From positions 1 to 12,194 of the forward strand of contig JAEZHK010000132.1 of the NCBI GenBank assembly GCA_023416655.1: a stretch of DNA of 12,194 bases. Direction: 5' to 3'. This document shows positions 6,655 through 12,194 of the stretch, piece after piece. Both the position numbers and the translations under genes were made by a program. Within the stretch, counting starts at the first letter, position 1. Each line of letters starts with the position of its first letter. The notes beneath the pieces are model-generated. The model ran no database searches. It worked only from the letters and a program-made list of their open reading frames with translations, and was not told where the DNA came from. The stretch is from Bacillota bacterium. GTDB lineage: Bacteria; Bacillota; Clostridia; Christensenellales; Aristaeellaceae.

Positions 6655-6681
6655 AAAGCGGTCCGAAGAGGGCCGCTTTTT
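6655..6681 (+). terminator. Second terminator or attenuator before the ligase gene
   Basis: A 10-bp stem with one G-T pair, AAAGCGGTCC (6655-6664) with GGGCCGCTTT (6670-6679), 5-nt loop, and five T at 6677-6681. It lies 80 bp upstream of the ligase start. It may back up the first terminator, or act as an attenuator if a promoter lies at 6615-6650. A weak promoter-like pair after it (TTGCGC, 17 bp, TGCAAT) is the alternative. Confidence 0.7.
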
Positions 6682-6760
6682 CATGCCGCGGATGATTTGC
6701 GCGCCGGGTATCGCGCTCGTGCAATGCGGAGAAACTAGGCAAAAACCGGAGGATCTCTCT

Positions 6761-7726
6761 ATGCCGATGACGGACATGTTCGACGGGAAAAACGTAAAGC
6801 CCATGATGATCGGCGGGCGCGCCCAGGCGTTTGACAGCCCCGACTACATCTATGAAATGAAGCTGGACGGCGAGCGGTGCCTGGCGTTTCTTGACCCGCT
6901 CACCGGCACGGAGCTTCGCAACAAGCGAAGCCAATCCATGCTCGCCAAGGTGCCGGAGCTTTCGAACATCCACAAGCAGGTGAACGCGCGCTGCATTCTG
7001 GATGGGGAATTGATCGTCGCGGTCGACGGCGAGCCGAACTTCTTTGAAATCCAGCGGCGCTCGCAGGAGCACGACAAATTGGAGATCTATTGGGAGTCCT
7101 CGCGCTTCCCCGCGACGTTCGCGGCCTTCGACATCCTGTACCATGTCAACCACGAGGTCACCTCCTGGACCGTGACGCAGCGCAAGGAGCTTCTGGACAG
7201 AACCGTCACGGAAAACGAGCGGCTGATGGTCGCCCGGTACGTCGAGGGGCGCGGTGTCGAGTTTTTTGGCCTCGCTTCGGGGCGGAACCTGGAGGGCGTC
7301 GTCGCCAAGCGCAAGGAGAGCCGCTACTACCCGGATAAAAAAAGCGCGGACTGGATCCAGTTCAGAAATCCTGAGGACGACGATTACGTCGCCTGCGGCT
7401 ACATCGAAAGGGAGAACCGCGTCGTCAGCATCGTGCTGGGCCAATATCCGTATCCGGGCGGCAAGCTGGCCTATAAGGGCCAGGTGACGCTGGGCGTGAC
7501 GCCGGAGATATTCCGCTTCCTCTCGCCGCATCCCAGGGCGGCCGGTCCCGCGTTTAGCCCGGTCCCCGCCGGGAACGAGAACGCCGTGTGGATCGTGCCG
7601 GACCTCGTCTGCACCGTCCGGTCCATGGCGGAGCCGCCCGGCTCGATGCGGCAGCCGGTTTTCAAGGGCTTCCGGCACGGCAAGGCGGCGGAGGAATGCG
7701 TCTCCTCCGGACCCGCGGACGCGTGA
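6761..7726 (+). CDS. ATP-dependent DNA ligase, stand-alone LigD ligase-domain type
   Basis: Seals DNA strand breaks through a lysyl-AMP intermediate; LigD-type ligases act in break repair and end joining. The protein has 321 residues, about the size of an isolated LigD ligase domain. Motif I is KLDGER (34-39) with adenylated Lys34. Other motifs are ILDGELIV (79-86), TFAAFDILY (119-127) and LEGVVAKRK (177-185, motif IV). An OB-fold follows from about 205 and ends in the family's MRQPVFKGFR block (296-305). Motif V is unusual: DWIQFR (197-202) has Gln and Arg where a Lys-x-Lys pair is normal. There is no polymerase or phosphoesterase domain and no Ku gene in the window. The ATG at 6761 follows CGGAGGA by 7 nt. 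Ligase identity is firm; full activity is less so. Confidence 0.92.
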   Translation: MPMTDMFDGKNVKPMMIGGRAQAFDSPDYIYEMKLDGERCLAFLDPLTGTELRNKRSQSMLAKVPELSNIHKQVNARCILDGELIVAVDGEPNFFEIQRRSQEHDKLEIYWESSRFPATFAAFDILYHVNHEVTSWTVTQRKELLDRTVTENERLMVARYVEGRGVEFFGLASGRNLEGVVAKRKESRYYPDKKSADWIQFRNPEDDDYVACGYIERENRVVSIVLGQYPYPGGKLAYKGQVTLGVTPEIFRFLSPHPRAAGPAFSPVPAGNENAVWIVPDLVCTVRSMAEPPGSMRQPVFKGFRHGKAAEECVSSGPADA

Positions 7727-7772
7727 GAGTGTCTATCTCCTTCGTATCTGCCCGTTTTCTCCTATAACAATA

Positions 7773-7806
7773 CAAAGGGCTGTACTCGCTTTGAGACAGC
7801 CCTTTG
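7773..7806 (+). terminator. Hairpin terminator downstream of the ligase gene
   Basis: An 11-bp perfect stem, CAAAGGGCTGT (7773-7783) with ACAGCCCTTTG (7796-7806), 12-nt loop. The T-run is poor on both strands, so termination may be weak. It sits 46 nt after the ligase stop and directly before repeat copy B. Confidence 0.6.
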
Positions 7807-7810
7807 CGTA

Positions 7811-7971
7811 ATACTAACTCCAAACATTAATCACTCGTTGCGCCGGTTCTTTTCGCGCAGAACTGTGTCGCTCTCCGCGTTGGCGTAGCGCTGCTACGCC
7901 TCGCTTCGGCTCCTTGTTCTGCATCGAAAATCCCTTGGCGCTTTGGAGTGATTAATGTTTTCCTTTAGTAT
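7811..7971. repeat. Inverted-repeat element, copy B (MITE-like, 161 bp)
   Basis: Starts ATACTAA and ends TTAGTAT. The arm AACATTAATCACTC (7822-7835) pairs perfectly with GAGTGATTAATGTT near 7946-7959. Inner stems are TTTTCG (7850-7855)/CGAAAA (7925-7930), GCAGAAC (7857-7863)/GTTCTGC (7916-7922), and the central GGCGTAGC-gct-GCTACGCC (7882-7900). Relative to copy A, paired positions changed together in the outer arm, the long arm and the central hairpin. It encodes no protein and is intergenic, between a plus and a minus gene that converge. Confidence 0.8.
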
Positions 7972-8083
7972 AAACCCCGCTTTTCCAGTATGCCGTCCCT
8001 CATTGTCCGATATGGGGCCTGTTTGCCGACGTACTTTGACCCGAAAATGGACGCGATAGCGAACATTTTCCCCTGTGAGGGTT

Positions 8084-8129
8084 CCAAGGGGAATCATTCC
8101 CCTTGGCGGGGCGCGGGGCTGGCCCCGCC
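8084..8129. repeat. Two adjoining GC-rich hairpins after the P-type ATPase gene
   Basis: A perfect 10-bp inverted repeat, CCAAGGGGAA (8084-8093) with TTCCCCTTGG (8097-8106), 3-nt loop, adjoins GGCGGGGC (8105-8112) with GCCCCGCC (8122-8129). They lie 17-62 nt beyond the ATPase stop on the minus strand. No T-run follows, so they could be a rho-independent-like end structure or a small extragenic repeat. I see nothing else in 7972-8083. Confidence 0.5.
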
Positions 8130-8145
8130 GGACTCGCCCATGCTT

Positions 8146-10011
8146 TTACCCGACTTTTCGGACCTGCAATACGCGGACGGCGTTCAGGATCGCCAGCACC
8201 GCGACGCCCACGTCCGCGAACACCGCCGCCCACATGGACGCGATGCCGACAGCGCCCAGGATGAGCACCGCGCCCTTGACGCCCAGCGCCAGCGCGATGT
8301 TCTGCTTGACGATGCGAAGGGTTTTCCGCGAGATCTGCATGGCGGCGGCCAGTTTCGAGGGCTCGTCCGTCATGATGACCACGTCCGCCGCCTCGATGGC
8401 GGCGTCGGAACCGAGCCCGCCCATCGCGATGCCGATGTCCGCCCGGGCCAATACCGGCGCGTCGTTGATGCCGTCGCCCACGAACGCCAGCTTGCCTTTG
8501 GGCGATTTCTCTTTGAACAGCGCCTCGACCCGGTCCACCTTGTCCGCGGGCAGCAGTTCCGCGTACACCCTGTCCAGCCCCAGCTGCGCGCCCACCTTCT
8601 CGCCGATGCGCTTTAAGTCGCCGGTCAGCATGACGGTCTTGCGGATGCCCGCCGCCTTCAGGTCCCGGATCGCCCTTGCGGCGTCCTCCTTGACCTCGTC
8701 GGCGATCAGGATGAAACCCCGGTAGGCATTGTCGACGGCGACGTGTACCACCGTACCCACGGCGTCCGTGTTTTCGGTGAATTCCACGCTCAGTTTCTTC
8801 ATCAGCTTCGCGTTGCCCGCCGCCACGGTCTTCCCGTCGATCACGGCGACGACGCCGTGCCCGGCCACCTCCTCCACGCTCGCGATGCGGGCGCAGTCAA
8901 TGTCCCTGCCGTAGGCCTGTTTCAGCGACTGGGAGATGGGGTGGGACGAGTAGCTCTCCGCGTGCGCGGCCAGATCCAGAAGCGCCTCTTTGGAGATGCC
9001 CTCCGGCTGCACGTCCTGCACCCGGAAGACGCCCTTGGTCAGCGTGCCGGTCTTGTCGAACACCACGATCTCGGTCTGCGCCAGCGCTTCCAGGTAGTTG
9101 CCACCCTTGACCAGGATGCCGTTTCTCGACGCGCCGCCGATGCCGCCGAAGAAGCTCAGCGGGATGGAGATCACCAGCGCGCAGGGGCAGGAGACGACCA
9201 GGAACACCAGCGCCCGGTACAGCCATTCCTGAAACGACGTGCCCGGCAGGATCAGCGGCGGGAGGACTGCGAGCAGCGCCGCCACCGTCACCACGCCCGG
9301 GGTGTAGTAGCGCGCGAACTTCGTGATGAAGTTCTCGGTCGTGGACTTCTTGCCGCTGGCGTTCTCCACGAGGTCGAGGATTTTGCTGACGGTGGATTCT
9401 CCGAATTCCTTCGTCACCCGCGCGGTCAGAAGGCCGCTCGTGTTGATGGAGCCGCTGAGCAGGTTGTCGCCGGGCGTCACTTCCCTGGGCACGGATTCGC
9501 CCGTCAGCGTGGAGGTATCGATCATCGAAGTGCCTTCCAGAATCTGGGCGTCCAGCGGCACCTTCTCGCCCGGCTTGACCACGATGGTCTCGCCCACCAT
9601 GACTTCGTCGGGATCGACCTTTTCAAGCGCCTCCCCCCGCCGCACGTTGGCGTAGTCCGGGCGGATGTCCATGAGGCTGGCGATGGACTTGCGCGACCGG
9701 TTCACGGCGTAGTGCTGGAACAGTTCGCCCACCTGGTAGAACAGCATCACGGCGGCGCCTTCCTCGTACTGCCCGATGGCGAACGCGCCGACGGCGGCGA
9801 TGCCCATCAGGAAGTTTTCATCGAACACCCGGCCGCGGAGGATGTTCCGCACAGCCTTTAAGAGCACGTCGCCGCCGATGATCACGAGGGCCGCCAGAAA
9901 GACGGCAAGGGGGATAATCTTGTTTTCCGTTTTGAAAAGAATCCCGAACGCGTAGACGATTGTGCCCAGGATAATCCGGATCAGTTGCCTTTTGTTTCGA
10001 TCCAGCTTCAT
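8146..10011 (-). CDS. cadA: Zn2+/Cd2+/Pb2+-exporting P1B-type ATPase (CadA/ZntA-like)
   Basis: ATP-driven efflux pump for divalent soft metals in the cytoplasmic membrane; 621 residues. Motifs in order: actuator TGES (170-173), metal-binding SCPCALVISIPL (274-285) with Cys275 and Cys277, phosphorylation site DKTGT with Asp319, the SSHP motif (355-358, His357), MLTGD (461-465) and hinge GDGINDAP (512-519). Lys579 and Asp600 lie 21 residues apart in the last two helices, like Lys693 and Asp714 of E. coli ZntA, which marks the Zn/Cd/Pb subgroup and not copper pumps. The usual N-terminal HMA domain is absent; it is encoded by the separate small gene 64 bp upstream. The ATG at 10011 follows GGAAGGA by 5 nt. 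It is the second gene of the metal-efflux operon. Among the three metals, the preferred one is not known. Confidence 0.96.
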   Translation of the reverse strand: MKLDRNKRQLIRIILGTIVYAFGILFKTENKIIPLAVFLAALVIIGGDVLLKAVRNILRGRVFDENFLMGIAAVGAFAIGQYEEGAAVMLFYQVGELFQHYAVNRSRKSIASLMDIRPDYANVRRGEALEKVDPDEVMVGETIVVKPGEKVPLDAQILEGTSMIDTSTLTGESVPREVTPGDNLLSGSINTSGLLTARVTKEFGESTVSKILDLVENASGKKSTTENFITKFARYYTPGVVTVAALLAVLPPLILPGTSFQEWLYRALVFLVVSCPCALVISIPLSFFGGIGGASRNGILVKGGNYLEALAQTEIVVFDKTGTLTKGVFRVQDVQPEGISKEALLDLAAHAESYSSHPISQSLKQAYGRDIDCARIASVEEVAGHGVVAVIDGKTVAAGNAKLMKKLSVEFTENTDAVGTVVHVAVDNAYRGFILIADEVKEDAARAIRDLKAAGIRKTVMLTGDLKRIGEKVGAQLGLDRVYAELLPADKVDRVEALFKEKSPKGKLAFVGDGINDAPVLARADIGIAMGGLGSDAAIEAADVVIMTDEPSKLAAAMQISRKTLRIVKQNIALALGVKGAVLILGAVGIASMWAAVFADVGVAVLAILNAVRVLQVRKVG

Positions 10012-10075
10012 CGTGGTCCTTCCCGCCGGCCAGGTGTTTTTTTTGTTCCGGCGACTGTATTTTGAGGTTCTCGCG

Positions 10076-10297
10076 TTATGCCTTCCGGACCACGACGTCT
10101 GGCTCCAGCTTGCGGATGATGTCGTGCGCGGACCGTACGATTTCATCGAACCGGGCCTCTTCGCCCTCGATGACCATTTTGGTCGTCAGGAAATTGACGG
10201 ACGCGGCGCTGACCCCGGCCAGTTTATTTACCGCGTGCTCGATCTTCGCCGCGCAGTTCGCGCAATCCAGCCCCTCCAGCTTGAACGCCTTTTTCAT
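10076..10297 (-). CDS. Stand-alone heavy-metal-associated (HMA) domain protein
   Basis: A 73-residue ferredoxin-like HMA domain that binds one metal ion and passes it to, or senses for, the pump. The binding loop is GLDCANCAAKIE (residues 9-20), with Cys12 and Cys15. The Asp just before the first Cys is typical of Zn/Cd-type domains (as in ZntA, GMDCAAC) and less so of copper chaperones, which usually have Met-Thr/His-Cys. It lies directly upstream of the ATPase that lacks this domain, on the same strand and under the same promoter, so it is in effect the detached N-terminus of the pump. The gap of 64 bp holds the ATPase ribosome site and stops in the relevant frames. The start follows GGGAGGGG by 6 nt. 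Confidence 0.93.
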   Translation of the reverse strand: MKKAFKLEGLDCANCAAKIEHAVNKLAGVSAASVNFLTTKMVIEGEEARFDEIVRSAHDIIRKLEPDVVVRKA

Positions 10298-10340
10298 GGT
10301 GTTCCCCTCCCGTTTTATCTATGCCGTGCAATCCGAAATG

Positions 10341-10358
10341 GTTGAATGGTCCCTCAAC
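10341..10358. promoter_or_regulatory. Putative CadC-like operator site 1
   Basis: GTTGA-N8-TCAAC, 18 bp, in the predicted transcribed leader of the HMA-ATPase operon just after the start site. It has the same architecture as site 2, 34 bp away. Confidence 0.6.
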
Positions 10359-10368
10359 TGACACCCTC

Positions 10369-10398
10369 ATTATAGTTGAGCGGACGTTCAACTGTCAA
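10369..10398 (-). promoter_or_regulatory. Metal-efflux operon promoter with operator site 2
   Basis: Minus strand: perfect-consensus TTGACA (10393-10398) and TATAAT (10369-10374) with an 18-bp spacer. The spacer itself is a dyad, GTTGA-N8-TCAAC (10375-10392), extended to AGTTGA...TCAACT. A bound ArsR-family repressor here would block RNA polymerase directly. Metal binding to the divergent regulator should release it. Confidence 0.85.
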
Positions 10399-10478
10399 GG
10401 TCTTTTTGGCCGTTGCCAAAGAATTAATCATTTCGATCGGCCATGACGCCCTGCTTGGCCCGCCACCCCTTGCGCGTC

Positions 10479-10507
10479 TTTGCAGCCGGGTCATTTTGTG
10501 GTACAAT
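10479..10507 (+). promoter_or_regulatory. Predicted promoter of the ArsR-family regulator gene
   Basis: TTTGCA (10479-10484), 17-bp spacer, TACAAT (10502-10507) preceded by TGG, an extended -10. A small hairpin GAGGAA-agcg-TTCCTC (10519-10534) follows in the leader. No copy of the GTTGA-N8-TCAAC site is seen here, so self-regulation, if any, would act from the distant sites. Confidence 0.6.
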
Positions 10508-10562
10508 AAGCCAACTTGGAGGAAAGCGTTCCTCACAGAATCAGAGAATCGGAGGGGACGGT

Positions 10563-10934
10563 ATGAGGCGGGAAGACATCCTGTGCGATTGCGACATACT
10601 GCACGAGAGCGTTGTGAACACGGTCCGGGAGCGGATGCCCGACGAGAACGTGCTCAGCGATCTTTCGGACTTTTTTAAAATTCTTGGCGACAGCACCCGC
10701 GCCAAGATTGTCTGCGCGCTCGACGAGGGCGAAATGTGCGTGTGCGACCTGGCGGCGCTGCTCAGCATGACGAAATCCGCCATCTCCCACCAGCTGCGCT
10801 CGCTCCGGGACGCGAACCTCGTCAAAAACCGGCGCGAGGGCAAGGTCGTCTTCTATTCGCTGGCGGACGACCACGTCAAGGAGATCTTTGAAAAGGGCCT
10901 CGAGCACATCCGGGAAAAGGTCGAAGAGGACTAA
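10563..10934 (+). CDS. cadC: Metal-sensing ArsR/SmtB-family repressor, CadC-like
   Basis: A 123-residue winged-helix repressor that leaves DNA when it binds Cd, Pb or Zn. The recognition helix region reads SMTKSAISHQLRSLRDANLV (68-87), followed by a beta wing (NRREGKVVFYSL). Two metal sites match those known in S. aureus CadC. The alpha3N thiol site has MCVCDLA with Cys59 and Cys61 (CadC Cys58/Cys60), plus N-terminal Cys8 and Cys10. The alpha5 site has Asp102, His104, His115 and Glu118, with the same spacing as CadC Asp101, His103, His114 and Glu117. In CadC the N-terminal cysteines are 7 and 11; here they are in a tighter CDC. The ATG at 10563 follows GGAGGGG by 5 nt. The gene is divergent from the HMA-ATPase operon it most likely represses. 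Confidence 0.94.
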   Translation: MRREDILCDCDILHESVVNTVRERMPDENVLSDLSDFFKILGDSTRAKIVCALDEGEMCVCDLAALLSMTKSAISHQLRSLRDANLVKNRREGKVVFYSLADDHVKEIFEKGLEHIREKVEED

Positions 10935-10945
10935 ACCACAAAAAT

Positions 10946-10978
10946 GCCGCCGCGCCCTTTGAGCGCGACGGCTTTTTT
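10946..10978 (+). terminator. Rho-independent terminator of the regulator gene
   Basis: GCCGCCGCGC (10946-10955) pairs with GCGCGACGGC (10963-10972) with one mismatch, 7-nt loop, followed by six T. It lies 11 nt after the stop codon and just before the convergent sortase stop. Confidence 0.88.
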
Positions 10979-10988
10979 GCCTGGGAGA

Positions 10989-11819
10989 CTATACCGCGTC
11001 ATCCGGCGCTGCGGTGCGCAGCGGCACCAGTTTGCCGTGCACCACGTAGCGGGCGTCGTCGTAGTTGTAGTTGCAGGTGACCAAGGTGACGATGCGGTCA
11101 TCCGCCCCTATTTTCACATCCGACCGGAAGTCGGAGAGGGCCTTGATCTTGTCGACGTAGGCGAGGAAGGCCTCGGGGCTTTCGAAGTCGTGCGGCAGCA
11201 GCGACGCGTTGCGCACATAGGCCGAAAACAGCTCGATCGCGTAATCCCCGCCGGGGGTGTAGAGGTAGATGACAGGGTGTTCGTCATAGTAGGACTGCTT
11301 GCGGTACTTGTCCAGGCTCGCGAACATCGAGCCGTTGCGCATGTGGTGGCCGTAGATCGCGGTGTTCGCGTCGGAGAAGTCGCCCTGGTTGTCCATGTCC
11401 ATGAAGATTGCGCCCGCCGAGCCGGGGCGGCCGGAAAAGGTATGATTGAGGTAGAATGCGTTGTCCTCACCCAGCACCACCGGGTAGTCGATCGGCGTGC
11501 CTTCGGAGTATATCCAGGCAACGGTGTGGCCGTTGGCCTTAAGCAGCGCGTCGAAATCCACCTGTTTGTCGGGGGCGGTCAACGCAATGGGCGGCGGCGC
11601 GGCGGACGTGACCATGAACGCCTCGCGCCCGGTGGTCGCGCTGTCGACGCCGTCCGCCTTCCGGTCGACGGCCACGGACAGCTTGCGCAAGTCGGCGTAC
11701 TCGTCCTCCGACCGCCGCTGATCCATCCAGATCGACAGGGCATTGTACCCGGAGATGCCAATCACAAGGATCAGGGCGACCAAAGCGACGATGCGCCAGT
11801 TGAAACGCTTCTTTTTCAT
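10989..11819 (-). CDS. srtB: Class B sortase (SrtB family)
   Basis: Membrane-bound cysteine transpeptidase that cleaves a sorting signal in secreted proteins and links them to peptidoglycan. It has 276 residues. A basic start and one hydrophobic segment (MKKKRFNWR, then about 10-30) give an N-terminal anchor with the enzyme outside. Catalytic residues: His158 in TAIYGHHM, Cys249 in VTLVTCNYNY, and Arg257 in DARYVVHGKL. The YVVHGKL ending, the DYPVVLGEDNAFYLNH block (111-126) and the extra helices before the C-terminus are class B features. The ATG at 11819 follows GGGGGAGG by 5 nt. The gene lies 202 bp downstream of, and on the same strand as, an LPKTG surface protein, its likely substrate. 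Known class B sortases often recognise motifs other than LPXTG, so the pairing is of note. Confidence 0.94.
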   Translation of the reverse strand: MKKKRFNWRIVALVALILVIGISGYNALSIWMDQRRSEDEYADLRKLSVAVDRKADGVDSATTGREAFMVTSAAPPPIALTAPDKQVDFDALLKANGHTVAWIYSEGTPIDYPVVLGEDNAFYLNHTFSGRPGSAGAIFMDMDNQGDFSDANTAIYGHHMRNGSMFASLDKYRKQSYYDEHPVIYLYTPGGDYAIELFSAYVRNASLLPHDFESPEAFLAYVDKIKALSDFRSDVKIGADDRIVTLVTCNYNYDDARYVVHGKLVPLRTAAPDDAV

Positions 11820-12021
11820 AAGAACCTCCCCCCGCGCGGGTCGGCGCGGTCTGTGCTCCGACCGGCGGGATTGAACATTTGCGGTGGTGCTTTGGCGCTG
11901 CGCGCCGGGCAGGGTGATCGTTTTCAATATCTGCGGGAGCGTGAAACCTTGTCGCGCATTGCGGCCGCCCCGCGCGGTGGCGGGATGCTCGCAAGGAGCA
12001 TCCCGCCGCGGTTTCAAGGAG
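11820..12021 (-). other. Gap between LPKTG gene and sortase gene
   Basis: Non-coding. It holds a perfect 12-bp hairpin (see 11979-12007) and a weaker GGTCGG (11839-11844)/CCGACC (11858-11863) stem just before the sortase ribosome site. I found no convincing sortase promoter, so read-through from the surface-protein gene is possible. Confidence 0.5.
11979..12007 (-). terminator. Strong hairpin after the LPKTG gene
   Basis: A perfect 12-bp stem, GGCGGGATGCTC (11979-11990) with GAGCATCCCGCC (11996-12007), 5-nt loop. It starts 14 nt after the stop codon. No T-run follows, so it may attenuate or stabilise mRNA and not fully terminate. Confidence 0.55.
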
Positions 12022-12194
12022 CTACTTGTTCCGCACGCGCCGTTTGCCAACGGTCGCTACGCCGATCACGAGGGCGATGGCGGCGGCCATGATGCTCAGC
12101 CACATCATGAGGTCGTTACTTTCGCCGGTTTTGGGCAGCGTGTCGTCGCCGTCTTTGTCATCGACGTCGCGCGGGACGATGGCCGGGGTGGGGC
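12022..12194 (-). CDS. C-terminus of an LPXTG cell-wall-anchored surface protein (partial)
   Basis: Only the last 56 codons are in the window; the gene runs off the right edge. The visible part is a textbook sorting signal. A Pro/Asp-rich stretch (DVDDKDGDD) precedes LPKTG at 12124-12138. Then come a hydrophobic segment of about 20 residues (MMWLSIMAAAIALVIGVA) and the positively charged tail KRRVRNK. A sortase would cut between Thr and Gly and join the Thr to the cell wall. The gene is upstream of the class B sortase on the same strand. Nothing can be said about the extracellular part, which could be an adhesin, an enzyme or a pilin. Confidence 0.9.
   Translation of the reverse strand, partial: PTPAIVPRDVDDKDGDDTLPKTGESNDLMMWLSIMAAAIALVIGVATVGKRRVRNK

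Noticed and set aside
6761..7726. Bacterial NHEJ island
   Set aside because: Only the ligase is present; no Ku, polymerase or nuclease gene occurs in the window.
8743..9861. Plus-strand open frame (372 codons) inside the P-type ATPase
   Set aside because: Antisense of an intact pump gene, His/Arg/Gly-rich translation, no ribosome site.
10944..12092. Plus-strand open frame (382 codons) opposite the sortase
   Set aside because: Starts inside a terminator, antisense to an intact sortase and to the LPKTG sequence.
1..12194. CRISPR array, tRNA or rRNA genes, transposase genes, prophage genes
   Set aside because: No regularly spaced direct repeats, no tRNA or rRNA-like sequence noticed, and no transposase, integrase or phage protein; the two inverted-repeat elements encode nothing.

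Overview
The window is GC-rich bacterial DNA with strong GGAGG-type ribosome sites, sigma70-like promoters (TTGACA/TATAAT) and gene families typical of Bacillota: a CadC-type ArsR regulator, a class B sortase and an LPXTG surface protein. I infer a GC-rich Clostridia member; no species is claimed. Ten genes look complete and one is cut by the right edge. LAYOUT. (1) 10-2252: an APC-family amino-acid permease (minus) divergent from a LysR regulator (plus), with overlapping promoter regions between them. (2) 2253-3732: a cytoplasmic GH32 beta-fructosidase with its own promoter, framed by three copies of an octamer, and a clean terminator. (3) 3733-4019: a non-coding stretch with four consecutive hairpins and a possible C-terminal scrap of a dehydrogenase gene. 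(4) 4020-5735: an orphan TIM-barrel-like protein and a duplicated ferritin-like diiron protein, both minus, separated by copy A of a ~160-bp inverted-repeat element. (5) 5736-7806: a possibly structured leader of the ferritin-like gene, an unknown 165-aa protein (plus), two tandem terminators, and a stand-alone LigD-type ATP-dependent DNA ligase. (6) 7811-8145: copy B of the inverted-repeat element, then two GC-rich hairpins. (7) 8146-10978: a complete zinc/cadmium/lead resistance module. A CadC-like regulator (plus) is divergent from a separate 73-aa HMA metallochaperone and a P1B ATPase without its own HMA domain (minus). (8) 10989-12194: a class B sortase downstream of the C-terminus of an LPKTG surface protein, which is probably its substrate. 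HOW THE GENES WORK TOGETHER. The metal module is the best-understood unit. The regulator keeps both families of metal-binding residues known from CadC, and two 18-bp sites of the form GTTGA-N8-TCAAC lie at the efflux promoter, one filling the spacer between -35 and -10. The sortase/LPKTG pair forms a surface-anchoring unit. The other genes look like independent transcription units. The most unusual non-coding signals are the two inverted-repeat elements, whose base differences are compensatory in several stems, the four-hairpin cluster at 3847-4018, and the octamer arrangement around the GH32 promoter.
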